The notes below the pieces were generated by a model. It did no database searches. It saw only the letters and a list, made by a program, of their open reading frames with translations, and was not told where the DNA came from. Positions 19,381-28,486 of a stretch of 64,000 nucleotides of DNA are shown here, piece by piece. Positions within the stretch are counted from its first letter, which is position 1, and each line of letters opens with the position of its first letter. The DNA is from Saccharibacillus sp. JS10 (lineage in GTDB: Bacteria > Bacillota > Bacilli > Paenibacillales > Paenibacillaceae): contig NZ_JANFNS010000008.1 of the NCBI RefSeq assembly GCF_024436065.1, forward strand, positions 1 to 64,000, read 5' to 3'. The position numbers were made by a program, and so were the translations under genes.

Positions 19381-19493
19381 GGGAGGGATTGAGTGAAGGA
19401 GCGTAAGCGATCGCCTTTGTATTGGGGAAGCTTCCTTATAAAATTACAATCCAGCTTCCCCAATACAACAAGCGACCGAAACCAATCCCTCCC
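19381..19493 (+). repeat. Structured intergenic repeat, copy B
   Basis: Outer stem GGGAGGGATTG (19381-19391) / CAATCCCTCCC (19483-19493), perfect over 11 bp. 5' box GTGAAGGAGCGTAAGCGATC then GCC. Inner 16-bp perfect stem TTGTATTGGGGAAGCT (19417-19432) / AGCTTCCCCAATACAA (19453-19468). 3' box CAACAAGCGACCGAAAC. It is preceded by a small GC hairpin (CGCCGC-GAA-GCGGCG). It points away from copy A, which lies on the other strand 234 bp to the left. No ORF or promoter is supported in 18943-19538. Confidence 0.78.
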
Positions 19494-19538
19494 GACGCCC
19501 CGCGCCACCGAAAAATGACCTCCGCAACGCCCAAGCGA

Positions 19539-21536
19539 TTACTCCGCGCGCAGCTCCAATAGGGCGTCGCGAAGCTCGGCAGCACGTTCGAAGTTAAGAT
19601 TTTTAGCTGCTTCTTTCATTTCTTTCTCGATCCGAACGACCATCTTCTCGCGTTCGCGTTTCGTCATTTTGCCTTCGACGCCGGTCAAGAAGTCGGAACT
19701 GGAGTCGGCGGCGCGAGTCGCTTCGATCACGTCGCGTACTTTTTTCTTGATCGTTTGCGGCGTGATGCCGTGCGCTTCATTGTATGCCATCTGGATTTCG
19801 CGGCGGCGTTCGGTTTCTCGAATCGCCTTATCCATCGAATCCGTCATTTTATCGGCGTACAAAATAACGCGACCTTCCGAGTTCCGCGCGGCGCGGCCAA
19901 TCGTCTGAATCAGCGAGCGCTCTGAACGCAAGAAGCCTTCTTTGTCGGCATCCAAAATCGTGACCAGCGAGACTTCCGGTAAATCCAGACCTTCCCGCAG
20001 CAAGTTGATACCGACTAACACATGAAAGACGCCAAGTCGTAAATCGCGTAAAATCGCAATCCGCTCTAGGGTCTTGATATCAGAGTGTAGATAACGAACT
20101 TTGATTCCGACTTCTTTAAGGTAATCGGTGAGATCCTCGGACATCTTTTTGGTAAGAGTCGTAACGAGTACCCGCTCGTCTTTTTCGATACGGTCACGGA
20201 TTTCGCCGATCAAGTCGTCGATTTGTCCGTCCGTTTTGCGAATCTCGATAATTGGATCCAGCAGACCGGTAGGACGAATGATCTGTTCGACCATCGTACT
20301 GCATTGTTCCATTTCATAAGGTCCCGGAGTCGCCGAAACATAGATCAGCTGATTCGCTTTTTGCTCAAACTCTTCGAATTTAAGCGGGCGATTGTCCAAT
20401 GCCGAAGGCAACCGAAAACCGTAATCAACGAGTACGTTTTTGCGTGCTTGGTCGCCGTTGTACATGGCGCGAATTTGCGGCAAAGTTACGTGCGATTCGT
20501 CGATTACGATCAACAGATCATCTGGGAAGTAATCCATCAGCGTAAACGGAGTAGCGCCACGCTCGCGGAAAGTCAGCGGTCCCGAGTAGTTCTCGATCCC
20601 GGAGCAGAAGCCGACTTCTTTCATCATTTCCAGATCGTAGCGTGTCCGCTGTTCGAGGCGCTGCGCTTCCAGCAGTTTGCCTTGTTCTTTAAACACGGCA
20701 AGACGCTCTTCCAACTCACGCTCGATATTGGTGATCGCGACTTTCATTTTTTCTTCGCGCGTCACAAAGTGAGAAGCTGGGAAGATGGCGATATGATCAC
20801 GTTCACCGGTAATTTCTCCCGTTAATACGTTGATCTCGCTAATTTTCTCAATCTCGTCGCCAAAAAGTTCGATCCGCACCGCATGCTCTTCGCGCGAAGC
20901 CGGGAAAATCTCGACGACATCGCCGCGTACACGGAATGTACCCCGTACAAAGTTAATATCGTTACGCTGATACTGGATATCGACCAGACGCGACAAGATT
21001 TCTTGACGTGACTTTTCCATACCCACACGCAGCGACAATAGCAGATTGCCGTACTCTTGCGGCGAACCGAGACCGTAAATACACGATACGCTCGCTACAA
21101 TAACAACGTCTCGACGTTCAAATAATGAACTGGTCGCGGAGTGACGCAGCCGATCGATTTCTTCATTGATGCTGGAATCTTTCTCGATGTAGGTATCCGA
21201 AGAAGGAACGTATGCTTCCGGCTGGAAGTAGTCGTAGTAACTGACGAAGTAATCCACGGAGTTGTTCGGCAGAAATTCTTTGAATTCGCTGGCGAGCTGC
21301 GCAGCCAACGTTTTGTTATGCGCAATCACAAGGGTCGGACGATTAAGTTTGGCAATGGTCTGTGCAATCGTAAACGTCTTACCTGTACCTGTTGCGCCTA
21401 GCAGTGTTTGATGCTTTTTACCTGCGTTAACGCCTTCTACCAACTGTTCAATTGCACCCGGCTGATCGCCTTGCGGCGAAAATTCCGAGACAATTTCAAA
21501 AGATTTATTACTGATTACGATATCGCTCATTGCCAT
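19539..21536 (-). CDS. uvrB: Excinuclease ABC subunit B (UvrB)
   Basis: UvrB is a helicase-like subunit that verifies damage and loads UvrC. Walker [13 protein letters not shown] is near residue 45, then the beta-hairpin ([25 protein letters not shown]), DESH, helicase motifs ([26 protein letters not shown]) and a C-terminal UVR motif ([21 protein letters not shown]). The frame is open to 21740. I chose the ATG at 21536 with GAGGGTG just upstream (21542-21548), giving 665 aa; a second ATG six bases on is possible. A LexA-like box and promoter lie about 220 bp upstream, which would give a long leader. Confidence 0.95.
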   Translation of the reverse strand: MAMSDIVISNKSFEIVSEFSPQGDQPGAIEQLVEGVNAGKKHQTLLGATGTGKTFTIAQTIAKLNRPTLVIAHNKTLAAQLASEFKEFLPNNSVDYFVSYYDYFQPEAYVPSSDTYIEKDSSINEEIDRLRHSATSSLFERRDVVIVASVSCIYGLGSPQEYGNLLLSLRVGMEKSRQEILSRLVDIQYQRNDINFVRGTFRVRGDVVEIFPASREEHAVRIELFGDEIEKISEINVLTGEITGERDHIAIFPASHFVTREEKMKVAITNIERELEERLAVFKEQGKLLEAQRLEQRTRYDLEMMKEVGFCSGIENYSGPLTFRERGATPFTLMDYFPDDLLIVIDESHVTLPQIRAMYNGDQARKNVLVDYGFRLPSALDNRPLKFEEFEQKANQLIYVSATPGPYEMEQCSTMVEQIIRPTGLLDPIIEIRKTDGQIDDLIGEIRDRIEKDERVLVTTLTKKMSEDLTDYLKEVGIKVRYLHSDIKTLERIAILRDLRLGVFHVLVGINLLREGLDLPEVSLVTILDADKEGFLRSERSLIQTIGRAARNSEGRVILYADKMTDSMDKAIRETERRREIQMAYNEAHGITPQTIKKKVRDVIEATRAADSSSDFLTGVEGKMTKREREKMVVRIEKEMKEAAKNLNFERAAELRDALLELRAE

Positions 21537-21746
21537 TATTTCACCCTCATCGTTTGAAGTGATAGTATTGAAGTAGAGAATACGAAAAATCGACGCATCG
21601 CTTTCGTTTGACACGTCGTTGGGATGCTTTATATTGTACATAACCACTTTTTCGCATGGAGAACGAAATATTGAAGAACTGTTTGTTTTCCTTTTAGCGA
21701 AATTGCGGATAGATGACTTGGATATTGGCTTCGTTTCCACGAAATA

Positions 21747-21795
21747 AGAATACCTGTTCCTATTAAATTATACTCTTTTTATGCCTGACATGCAA
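21747..21795 (-). promoter_or_regulatory. Candidate uvrB promoter with LexA (SOS) box
   Basis: On the minus strand TTGCAT (21790-21795), 17 bp and a perfect TATAAT (21767-21772) are followed at once by GGAACAGGTATTCT (21747-21760). This matches 11 of 14 positions of the Bacillus LexA site CGAACRNRYGTTYC. The box would overlap the transcription start, a repressing position, as expected for uvrB. The site is imperfect, so this is a prediction. Confidence 0.55.
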
Positions 21796-21863
21796 TTTAT
21801 TGTGAAGATGAATTTGCATGCCTGCCCTTATTTCACGCTTTTGTCGCAGAGAGGAACGGACGT

Positions 21864-22640
21864 ATGGATATTACGACGCTTATCGGAATCATTGCCGGTT
21901 TTGCCGCGCTGATCGGAGGATTTTTGTGGGAAGGCGGACAAGCTGGAGGGTTGCTGCAAGGCGCCGCGGCTTTAATTGTTTTTGGCGGAACGGCTGCAGC
22001 AGTCATGATCAGTTTTCCTTGGAAACGTCTTCGCACTGTACCTACAGCTTTGAAAATGGCTTTTCGCCCTCAACCGATGCAACCGCAACAATTGATCGAC
22101 GATTTGGCAGAAATGTCGCACACCGCACGACGCTCAGGTATGTTAGCTTTAGAAAAAATTGCGGATACTCATGAAGATTCATTTATGCGAGAAGGTCTAG
22201 GGCTGATTGTAGACGGAAGCGACCAACCGCTGATTCGCCAAATTTTGGAGCTGGAAATCGACAAAAGACAAGATCGTTTTGATAACTATGCCAAAATTTT
22301 CGAATCCGCTGGCGGTTATGCACCGACGATGGGCATTATCGGAACTGTGATGGGCTTAATTCGCGTTCTCGGTAGTCTAGCTGAGCCTGCTAACTTGGGT
22401 TCTTCGATCGCTGTCGCTTTTATCGCTACCTTATACGGAGTGGCTAGTGCAAACTTGATATTCTTGCCGATCGCATCCAAAATTCGCGCGCGCGGAGACG
22501 AGGAGGTTCGAGTGATGGAAATGATGCTGGAAGGATTGCTCTCGGTTCAAAATGCAGAAAATCCAAATCTCGTTCGCAAAAAGTTGGCGACGTATCTGGA
22601 CGAGGATTCGGACGGTCAAGTCGTAGGAGCGGATTTCTAA
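21864..22640 (+). CDS. motA: Flagellar motor stator protein MotA
   Basis: MotA is the proton- or sodium-channel stator subunit in the inner membrane. It has four predicted helices (about 5-25, 35-52, 148-170, 180-203) and a cytoplasmic loop after helix 2. The conserved late segment GGYAPTMGIIGTVMGLI and FIATLYGVASANLIFLPIASKI is present. The length of 258 aa is normal. AGAGAGGAA precedes the ATG. Its stop TAA overlaps the motB start (TAATG), so the pair is translationally coupled. The promoter was not identified; no sigma-D type GCCGATAT -10 was seen upstream. Confidence 0.93.
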   Translation: MDITTLIGIIAGFAALIGGFLWEGGQAGGLLQGAAALIVFGGTAAAVMISFPWKRLRTVPTALKMAFRPQPMQPQQLIDDLAEMSHTARRSGMLALEKIADTHEDSFMREGLGLIVDGSDQPLIRQILELEIDKRQDRFDNYAKIFESAGGYAPTMGIIGTVMGLIRVLGSLAEPANLGSSIAVAFIATLYGVASANLIFLPIASKIRARGDEEVRVMEMMLEGLLSVQNAENPNLVRKKLATYLDEDSDGQVVGADF

Positions 22641-23473
22641 TGAGCCGACGACGGAGTAGAAACAAAGCACCTTCACATCAGCAAGAGCGTTGGTTGATTA
22701 CATACGCCGATCTACTCACGTTATTATTGATCTTTTTTGTCATTATGTACGGGGTAAGTTCGGTGGATACAGACAAATACGAAGCCGTATCTTCTTCTTT
22801 GAAAACGACTTTTCAAGCGGGAAATAATATCTTGGATGGCGGCCCTAAAATTACAGAGGAAAATGGTCAACAGATTCCGGGCAGTAACGGCGACCAACAA
22901 GGTCAAGGTGCAGCAGATTCAGAAAATGGCGCCGATCCCAATGAAGCTGATAATTCGCCAACGCCGCGCGAACTTCAATTCCGAGAACAAGAACGTCAAT
23001 TGGCAAATTTTCTAAATACGATTAACTCTTATATTACAACAAACGGTCTAGAAGATCAGATTTTTGTTGCCGATAAGCCTCAAGGCATCTCGATTACGCT
23101 CAGCGACCGATTTTTGTTCGATGTCGGGCAAGCCAGGCTCAAAAGCGGAGCTTCCGGCATTTTGGATCGACTTTCTAGCCTATTCGGCACCGTAGACGCC
23201 ACAATCAGTATCGAAGGGCATACCGACAACCAACCGATCACAGGCGGTCGATACGCGGATAACTGGGAGCTGTCCGGTGATCGTGCTTTATCCGTTTTAC
23301 GGTATTTTGTTGATGTAAAAGGGCTTAATCCGGCTACATTCCAATATGCCGGTTATGCGGATACGCGTCCAGTTGGCGACAATTCCACTCCACAAGGTCG
23401 TCAGCAAAATCGGCGTGTGGAGATCACAGTGCTTCGACAATTGCAATCCGATGAAGTTACGCCTAATCCTTAA
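22640..23473 (+). CDS. motB: Flagellar motor stator protein MotB
   Basis: MotB pairs with MotA and anchors the stator to peptidoglycan. A single N-terminal membrane helix carries the ion-binding Asp24 (WLITYADLLTLLLIFFVIMY). A Gln/Gly/Asn-rich linker and plug region (about 70-115) and an OmpA-like peptidoglycan-binding domain follow (IEGHTDNQPI ... NWELSGDRALSVLRYF ... GRQQNRRVEITV). The length is 277 aa. It ends in a bidirectional terminator shared with the chemoreceptor gene. Confidence 0.94.
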   Translation: MSRRRSRNKAPSHQQERWLITYADLLTLLLIFFVIMYGVSSVDTDKYEAVSSSLKTTFQAGNNILDGGPKITEENGQQIPGSNGDQQGQGAADSENGADPNEADNSPTPRELQFREQERQLANFLNTINSYITTNGLEDQIFVADKPQGISITLSDRFLFDVGQARLKSGASGILDRLSSLFGTVDATISIEGHTDNQPITGGRYADNWELSGDRALSVLRYFVDVKGLNPATFQYAGYADTRPVGDNSTPQGRQQNRRVEITVLRQLQSDEVTPNP

Positions 23474-23481
23474 TTTTAAAA

Positions 23482-23530
23482 AAAAGCGAGGAGCAGAAAA
23501 GGAAATTCCTTTTTGCTCCTCGCTTTTGTT
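23482..23530. terminator. Bidirectional terminator motB / chemoreceptor
   Basis: AAAAGCGAGGAGCA / TGCTCCTCGCTTTT with an inner AGGAA/TTCCT pairing forms a long hairpin flanked by A and T tracts. It lies between the convergent motB and chemoreceptor genes. Confidence 0.88.
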
Positions 23531-23545
23531 TAACTCATTCAAACA

Positions 23546-25354
23546 TCAAGCGACCGTATTTAAAGATTCATTGGCTTGATCCGTAGGTTCAGCTTCCAGT
23601 TCCAACTGAGCAGTTTGTTCAGGCAGCAGTGGTGTCTGATCGGTTCCCGCTTCCAATGTAAAACGAGACAAGTTAACTTGTAGCGCCTCGGCAAGCTGCG
23701 ACAAAAATTTCGCTGAACTCTGAACTTCTTCCATCGTCGATAACTGTTCTTCGCCAGCTGCACTCACCTCTTCGATTCCTGCAGCTCCTTCTTGGGCAAT
23801 CGAGTTGACGCCTTGCATCGAATCCGCGATTTCTGCGGTCTGTATCGTCAAGCGTTCAATCAAGTTACCGGCTTCGATCGTTTCTTTTCCAACTTCGGCT
23901 ACAGAGCTGCGAATCTTCCCAAATACATCCGATATTTCTTTGCCACTCTCCACACCGAGTTTTGCGCGTTCCGCTCCTTCGTGAAGCGAACGAACCGCAG
24001 CTTCCGATTCTTCTTGAATCGCACTAATCATTTCACTGATGGTACGCGTCGAAGCAGCTGCACTTTCTGCCAGATTGCGAATTTCTTGAGCGACTACTGC
24101 GAAACCTCTACCTGCTTCACCCGCACGCGCTGCTTCAATCGAAGCATTGAGTGATAACAAATTAGTCTGACGCGCAACTTGATCGATCAATACGGCAGCT
24201 GTTCCGATCTGTTCGGAGCGCTGACGCAATCCGGTTACGACTTCGAGCGCGTGCGCTACACTTTGATCGATTTCATTCAATCTTCCAATCGTTTTTTGTA
24301 CTTCATCGCTACCCGCTTGAGCCGCTTGGTTTGCCGATCGAACCGATACCGCGATCTCTTGACCGTTTTGCCCCAATTGCTGCATATTGCGCTCCATATC
24401 ATTGACCAACTCACTGACGCCGTTAATCGTCTGCGCTTGAGTTTCAAAGCCAGCCGATAATTGAGAAGAAGAAGTCGCGATATGCCCTGCGGCATCGGTC
24501 GTTTGCTCTGCACTTGCGGTTAATTGCTGCGACGAAGCGGATAAAGTGACGGCACTTTCATCGATTTGATGAACCAGATCACGAAGCCCTTGCATCATTC
24601 CGTTAAACGATTGAGTAACTTGACCGATCTCATCGCGAAATAGATACGTACCCGTTACACTCAGATCGCCGTTTGCAGCGCGCTGCATCATCTTCTGCAT
24701 ATGACGCAGAGGTTTAGAGATCAGCCTTGCAATCCACCAGCCGAAGGTTGCGATCAATACCATTCCTACAACGATACATATCATCATTAGCAATGTAGAA
24801 TGTTGAGCGAGTTCGGATGAAGACGCGTTATTGCTTTGAGCTTCTCGAAGCAATTGAGAACTGAGTTTATTGACGATCAACGTAACTTGTTCGCGCACCG
24901 GTTGTAAATCGGATTGAAACATCGCGTAAGCTTGCTCGCCTTCGTTCCGAGTTGCCAAATCGGTAATACGTGAACGGATATTAAAATATTCAGGCATTAA
25001 ATTATTGTATTCCGTATAAAGCGATTTTGCTGCGGGGCTCAAAGAAATCTTCTCCAACTCCGCATATGCCATCGCATTTCGCGCGGTACGATCGCTAATG
25101 CTCAGCGACAAATTTTGAGTAGCGGTATAATCCGAATTCAACATCATTTCCATTACCGAAGCTTCAATCGCACTATTATTCGAATTCACTTGCCCAATTG
25201 CTTGTAGAGACCTCAAATTGTTGGCGTACATATTTTCTGAAGTATTCGCCATTTGTTTCATTGTGGCATAGCCCATGTAACCTACCACGAGCAGCAGGAC
25301 TCCCGACAGCAGAGTGAGCAATAAAATCTTAGTTTTAACAGTGAGGTTTCTCAT
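23546..25354 (-). CDS. Methyl-accepting chemotaxis protein
   Basis: A transmembrane receptor of 602 aa. An N-terminal helix (about 9-29) is followed by an extracellular helical sensor resembling 4HB_MCP (about 30-185) and a second helix (about 187-207). HAMP ([27 protein letters not shown]) and a long cytoplasmic coiled coil follow, with the hairpin tip [36 protein letters not shown]. The ligand is not predictable. The frame starts at 25363, but AAGGAG touches that ATG; the ATG at 25354 is correctly spaced. It is convergent with motAB. Confidence 0.93.
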   Translation of the reverse strand: MRNLTVKTKILLLTLLSGVLLLVVGYMGYATMKQMANTSENMYANNLRSLQAIGQVNSNNSAIEASVMEMMLNSDYTATQNLSLSISDRTARNAMAYAELEKISLSPAAKSLYTEYNNLMPEYFNIRSRITDLATRNEGEQAYAMFQSDLQPVREQVTLIVNKLSSQLLREAQSNNASSSELAQHSTLLMMICIVVGMVLIATFGWWIARLISKPLRHMQKMMQRAANGDLSVTGTYLFRDEIGQVTQSFNGMMQGLRDLVHQIDESAVTLSASSQQLTASAEQTTDAAGHIATSSSQLSAGFETQAQTINGVSELVNDMERNMQQLGQNGQEIAVSVRSANQAAQAGSDEVQKTIGRLNEIDQSVAHALEVVTGLRQRSEQIGTAAVLIDQVARQTNLLSLNASIEAARAGEAGRGFAVVAQEIRNLAESAAASTRTISEMISAIQEESEAAVRSLHEGAERAKLGVESGKEISDVFGKIRSSVAEVGKETIEAGNLIERLTIQTAEIADSMQGVNSIAQEGAAGIEEVSAAGEEQLSTMEEVQSSAKFLSQLAEALQVNLSRFTLEAGTDQTPLLPEQTAQLELEAEPTDQANESLNTVA

Positions 25355-25514
25355 ATAGCTCATCTCCTTCTTAGGTAGTCTAAAAGTCTCTGTATGTATT
25401 TGAGTTTCTTCAGTTTAGCAGGTTTTTGTAAAGATTGTGTATGTTTTTTATCAATAAAAAGAAAAAAGGTCTAGTCCTAAAGAATCAGATCCATTTTCTA
25501 AAAAAGAGCTTAAC

Positions 25515-25555
25515 AAAAAAGACGATACACTCCCGAAGGAACATATCGCCTTTTT
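25515..25555 (-). terminator. Terminator of the MinJ-like gene
   Basis: On the minus strand AAAAAGGCGATATGTTCC-TTCG-GGAG... closes to TATCGTCTTTTTTG. The stem has one G-U pair and a stable C(UUCG)G-type tetraloop. It starts about 15 bp after the stop at 25571. The remaining bases to the chemoreceptor start are AT-rich without a clear promoter. Confidence 0.85.
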
Positions 25556-25570
25556 ACTGGTATAAAAAGA

Positions 25571-26929
25571 TTACACACGGTCTGTCTGAGAAATCTCGGT
25601 ATTGTGGCGAGGCGAATCGGAAAGTTCGGCTTTTTCGCTTGTAACTGGCATTTCAGTGTCTTCAACAAGAACACGCTGCGGCTCAGCTTGAACACTCCAC
25701 AATCCGAATAACGATAGAGGTTTGTTTGGCTTTTCCGAAACTGAAGTATCGTCCGGCGCGAAAATAAATCCAAGCTGATGATGATCGCCTGCATAGATCG
25801 GACGCTGCAAAAATTTACTTTCCCCACTGCGGTTTTGCACTTCCAATTTACAAAATGCCGAGTTCATTCGCAATGCTTCGTGCATCTGCTGACGGTTGGA
25901 AATCATACTGCCGTTTACTTTCAACAAAGTCTCGCCCGGCAAAATTTTCATATCGTCGGCTGGGCTATCGGGTTGTACCGCCAAAATTTTCAGACCGCGT
26001 CCGGAATCGGTATAGATTGCGGCTTGACCGTCTTCCTCACGATGGCTATCGCGAATCAAGGCTTCACGCAATACAATTCCGGCAATTCCAATCCATGCTG
26101 CAATAGGTGTCCAAAAGACAGCAACTACCGCCAAAATCAATAACGCGCCACCGAATAAAATCCCACGTTTGGCAACTTGAGTCGCTTTGCGTTCGGGGAA
26201 CAAGGTCCAAGTCGCTTCCGACATGCCTACCATAACAGGCAAAGCTAGGAGCGTATAATTCATAGATTCAGGCAATCCCAGCATCGACAAAAGCGGCGGC
26301 GTCCACGGTAATGTAATAAGACCGCTCTCAGACGGAACAAGAAGCAAAGTCGGCATTAGCCAAAGCATCCGCAGCACGTAGGCGCCGATTGGGCGTCCTC
26401 GTTTTCCCGGTATGTAGGTAGGTAGAGCAAACTCTTTTCCTTGCCGAGCAATCAGCACACTTTCAGCGATATGCACAAGTGCCGCCAAAATAAGAAGCGC
26501 CGCAATATTCAATCCTTCTACAGCTTGAACGATCGTCCCCAGCAGCCCGGAATCCGGAAGTCCTGAAATCCAACCCAATATGAATTGCAACAACCCCAGT
26601 GCCCCTACTGCATAAATCAGATTCGCAAAACGAATTCGGAAGATCAGTAAAAGAAGCGACATGATCCATACCGCTGCCGCGCCTTCCACGGTTAATGTAA
26701 ATCCGGTACCTGCCAAGATCAGCGAAACGACAATACCTGCCACTGCCCCACCGAGCAAAGCCCGCGCAACCGGAATCCCGTAAGGATGTAAGCGAATATG
26801 AAAAAGTTTCCGTTCCAAAATCCCTTGACGACGATAATACAGCAGCAAAAGTAATAGCCCTGCCCAATAAAAAGGCTGAATGATGAGTTCAAGCAGTCCC
26901 GATAGGATGATGTGTATATATTCGTTCAT
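25571..26929 (-). CDS. minJ: Multi-pass membrane protein with PDZ domain, MinJ-like
   Basis: The 452-aa product has about eight hydrophobic segments in the first 300 residues. A cytoplasmic PDZ domain follows (about 310-400; LKILAVQPDSPADDMKILPGETLLKVNGSMI), then a polar tail of about 50 aa. In Bacillus subtilis MinJ (YvjD) has this build and links DivIVA to MinD in division-site choice. The neighbours ctpB, ftsX, ftsE and uvrBA match the B. subtilis order around minJ, which is the main support. It is somewhat longer than B. subtilis MinJ. ATG at 26929 (AGGAGACATCG upstream). Confidence 0.7.
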   Translation of the reverse strand: MNEYIHIILSGLLELIIQPFYWAGLLLLLLYYRRQGILERKLFHIRLHPYGIPVARALLGGAVAGIVVSLILAGTGFTLTVEGAAAVWIMSLLLLIFRIRFANLIYAVGALGLLQFILGWISGLPDSGLLGTIVQAVEGLNIAALLILAALVHIAESVLIARQGKEFALPTYIPGKRGRPIGAYVLRMLWLMPTLLLVPSESGLITLPWTPPLLSMLGLPESMNYTLLALPVMVGMSEATWTLFPERKATQVAKRGILFGGALLILAVVAVFWTPIAAWIGIAGIVLREALIRDSHREEDGQAAIYTDSGRGLKILAVQPDSPADDMKILPGETLLKVNGSMISNRQQMHEALRMNSAFCKLEVQNRSGESKFLQRPIYAGDHHQLGFIFAPDDTSVSEKPNKPLSLFGLWSVQAEPQRVLVEDTEMPVTSEKAELSDSPRHNTEISQTDRV

Positions 26930-26956
26930 CGATGTCTCCTTTTCGTGCCGCTAATC

Positions 26957-26981
26957 AAAAGAGAAGGCTTGCGCCTTCTCT
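26957..26981 (-). terminator. Terminator between ctpB-like gene and minJ-like gene
   Basis: On the minus strand AGAGAAGGC-GCAA-GCCTTCTCT is followed by only TTTG. It is probably a leaky terminator 17 bp after the protease stop. Confidence 0.6.
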
Positions 26982-26997
26982 TCGTTCAAACGCTATG

Positions 26998-28452
26998 TTA
27001 GGAATTCGACGCCGGAGCGAGTGTTTCCTTCTTCAATTCTTGAATCGCTTTATTCAACTGCTTATCATTAGCCGGATCTGCGATATGTTTCAAAATCGCC
27101 GTTTCCAAAGCTGTAGCTGTTTTGGCATCGATAAATCCGCTAACAACCATCTTGTTCGCAGCTTGGAATGCTTCAACTTGTTTTTTCGTTTCGGCATCGA
27201 AATAGCCGTCTTTACGTTTTGTATCATAGCCAAGACCGCTCAGCATGACTTGCGCACTCTTGATACTGTCGTTATTCATATTATATTTCCACGTCTGCTC
27301 TTTATCAATCGGAGCAACGGTGAAATAATCCGGCTGACTGACTTTCTCGTCAGGCTTGATGCCTTTTTCATGAATCCATTCAGCATCCGGCGTCAGCCAT
27401 TTGGCGATTGTAATCTTCAATAATGTACCGTCACCTAGACGGTTCGGGATACTGGTCTGCACCGTGCCTTTACCAAACGAATTTTCGCCAAGTAATTTGG
27501 CTCCTGCCGATTCTTTCAGCGCACCCGCCATAATCTCCGAAGCGCTCGCGCTGCCGCCGTTAATCAGTACCGTAACCGGATATGATTTTTTGGAAGCCAC
27601 GCCGGAAGAACGGAATTCTTGGCGCGCACCGCTACGATTTTCTTCTTGTACGATGACGCTACCTTTCGGTACGAACTCTTCTGCCATATCGACAACGACA
27701 TTCAGCAGTCCGCCTGGGTTGCTACGTAGATCGATCACCAAGCCTTTGATTTTTTTCTTTTCAAGCTTAGCCAGTTCTTCTTTGAAACGATCTCCGGTAT
27801 TCGCCGAGAACTGTGTGACTTCGATAACGCCAATATTACCGTCTGCTACATGAGCATTGACCGTCTCCAATTCAATATCGTCACGCTTGATATCGAATTT
27901 GATCGGATCCGTTACGCCATCTCTTTTGACCATGATCGTAACCGTGCTATTTTTCGGACCCCGGATTTTGGAAACCGCGGTTTGCAGATCAAGACCCGCA
28001 AGCGATTCGCCGTCTACAGACAGCAATACGTCTTTGGCGCGAATCCCCGCTTTTTCAGCAGGAGAACCTTTAATCGGAGAAATGACGGTCACTTGCTCAT
28101 TTTTCAATTCGACTTCCGCACCGATTCCGGTAAACGAACCTTCGATGGATTCGTTGAATTCGCTGGCTTGTTCAGCAGGCATATACGCCGAATAAGGATC
28201 ATCTAACGAACCTACGATTCCGTTAATAGCGCCTGTCACCAATTTCTCATGATCGACGTCTTTATAATAATTTTCTTCAATCAGCTTTACGGCTGTATTG
28301 AGTTTATTCAATTCGTTTTGACTAAGACCGGCGCTTGCGTTCGCTCCACTACTCGCTTTGATCATTGGGAAATTAGTTAACGCGAGCACCGCGCCTCCTC
28401 CAATAATCAATGCCAAGACGACCAACAGAACCGCTGTCCGTTTTTTTACCAT
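26998..28452 (-). CDS. ctpB: S41 carboxyl-terminal processing protease, CtpB-like
   Basis: A secreted, membrane-tethered protease of 484 aa. An N-terminal helix (about 7-26) is followed by a PDZ domain (about 103-185). The S41 catalytic core has Ser305 (GGSASASEIMAG) and Lys328 (FGKGTVQ), and a peptidoglycan-binding PGBD1-type domain (about 400-460; SAQVMLSGLGYD) ends it. Bacillus CtpB acts in regulated proteolysis at the cell surface. Its place between minJ and ftsEX is the Bacillus order. It lies between an EnvC-like LytM gene and the minJ-like gene on the same strand. Confidence 0.88.
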   Translation of the reverse strand: MVKKRTAVLLVVLALIIGGGAVLALTNFPMIKASSGANASAGLSQNELNKLNTAVKLIEENYYKDVDHEKLVTGAINGIVGSLDDPYSAYMPAEQASEFNESIEGSFTGIGAEVELKNEQVTVISPIKGSPAEKAGIRAKDVLLSVDGESLAGLDLQTAVSKIRGPKNSTVTIMVKRDGVTDPIKFDIKRDDIELETVNAHVADGNIGVIEVTQFSANTGDRFKEELAKLEKKKIKGLVIDLRSNPGGLLNVVVDMAEEFVPKGSVIVQEENRSGARQEFRSSGVASKKSYPVTVLINGGSASASEIMAGALKESAGAKLLGENSFGKGTVQTSIPNRLGDGTLLKITIAKWLTPDAEWIHEKGIKPDEKVSQPDYFTVAPIDKEQTWKYNMNNDSIKSAQVMLSGLGYDTKRKDGYFDAETKKQVEAFQAANKMVVSGFIDAKTATALETAILKHIADPANDKQLNKAIQELKKETLAPASNS

Positions 28453-28486
28453 GCTGCAAGCCTCCTTGGCTGTATATTCAATAGGT

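Noticed and set aside
21740-21864. Sigma-D promoter for motAB
   Set aside because: No TAAA-N15-GCCGATAT match upstream; left unassigned.
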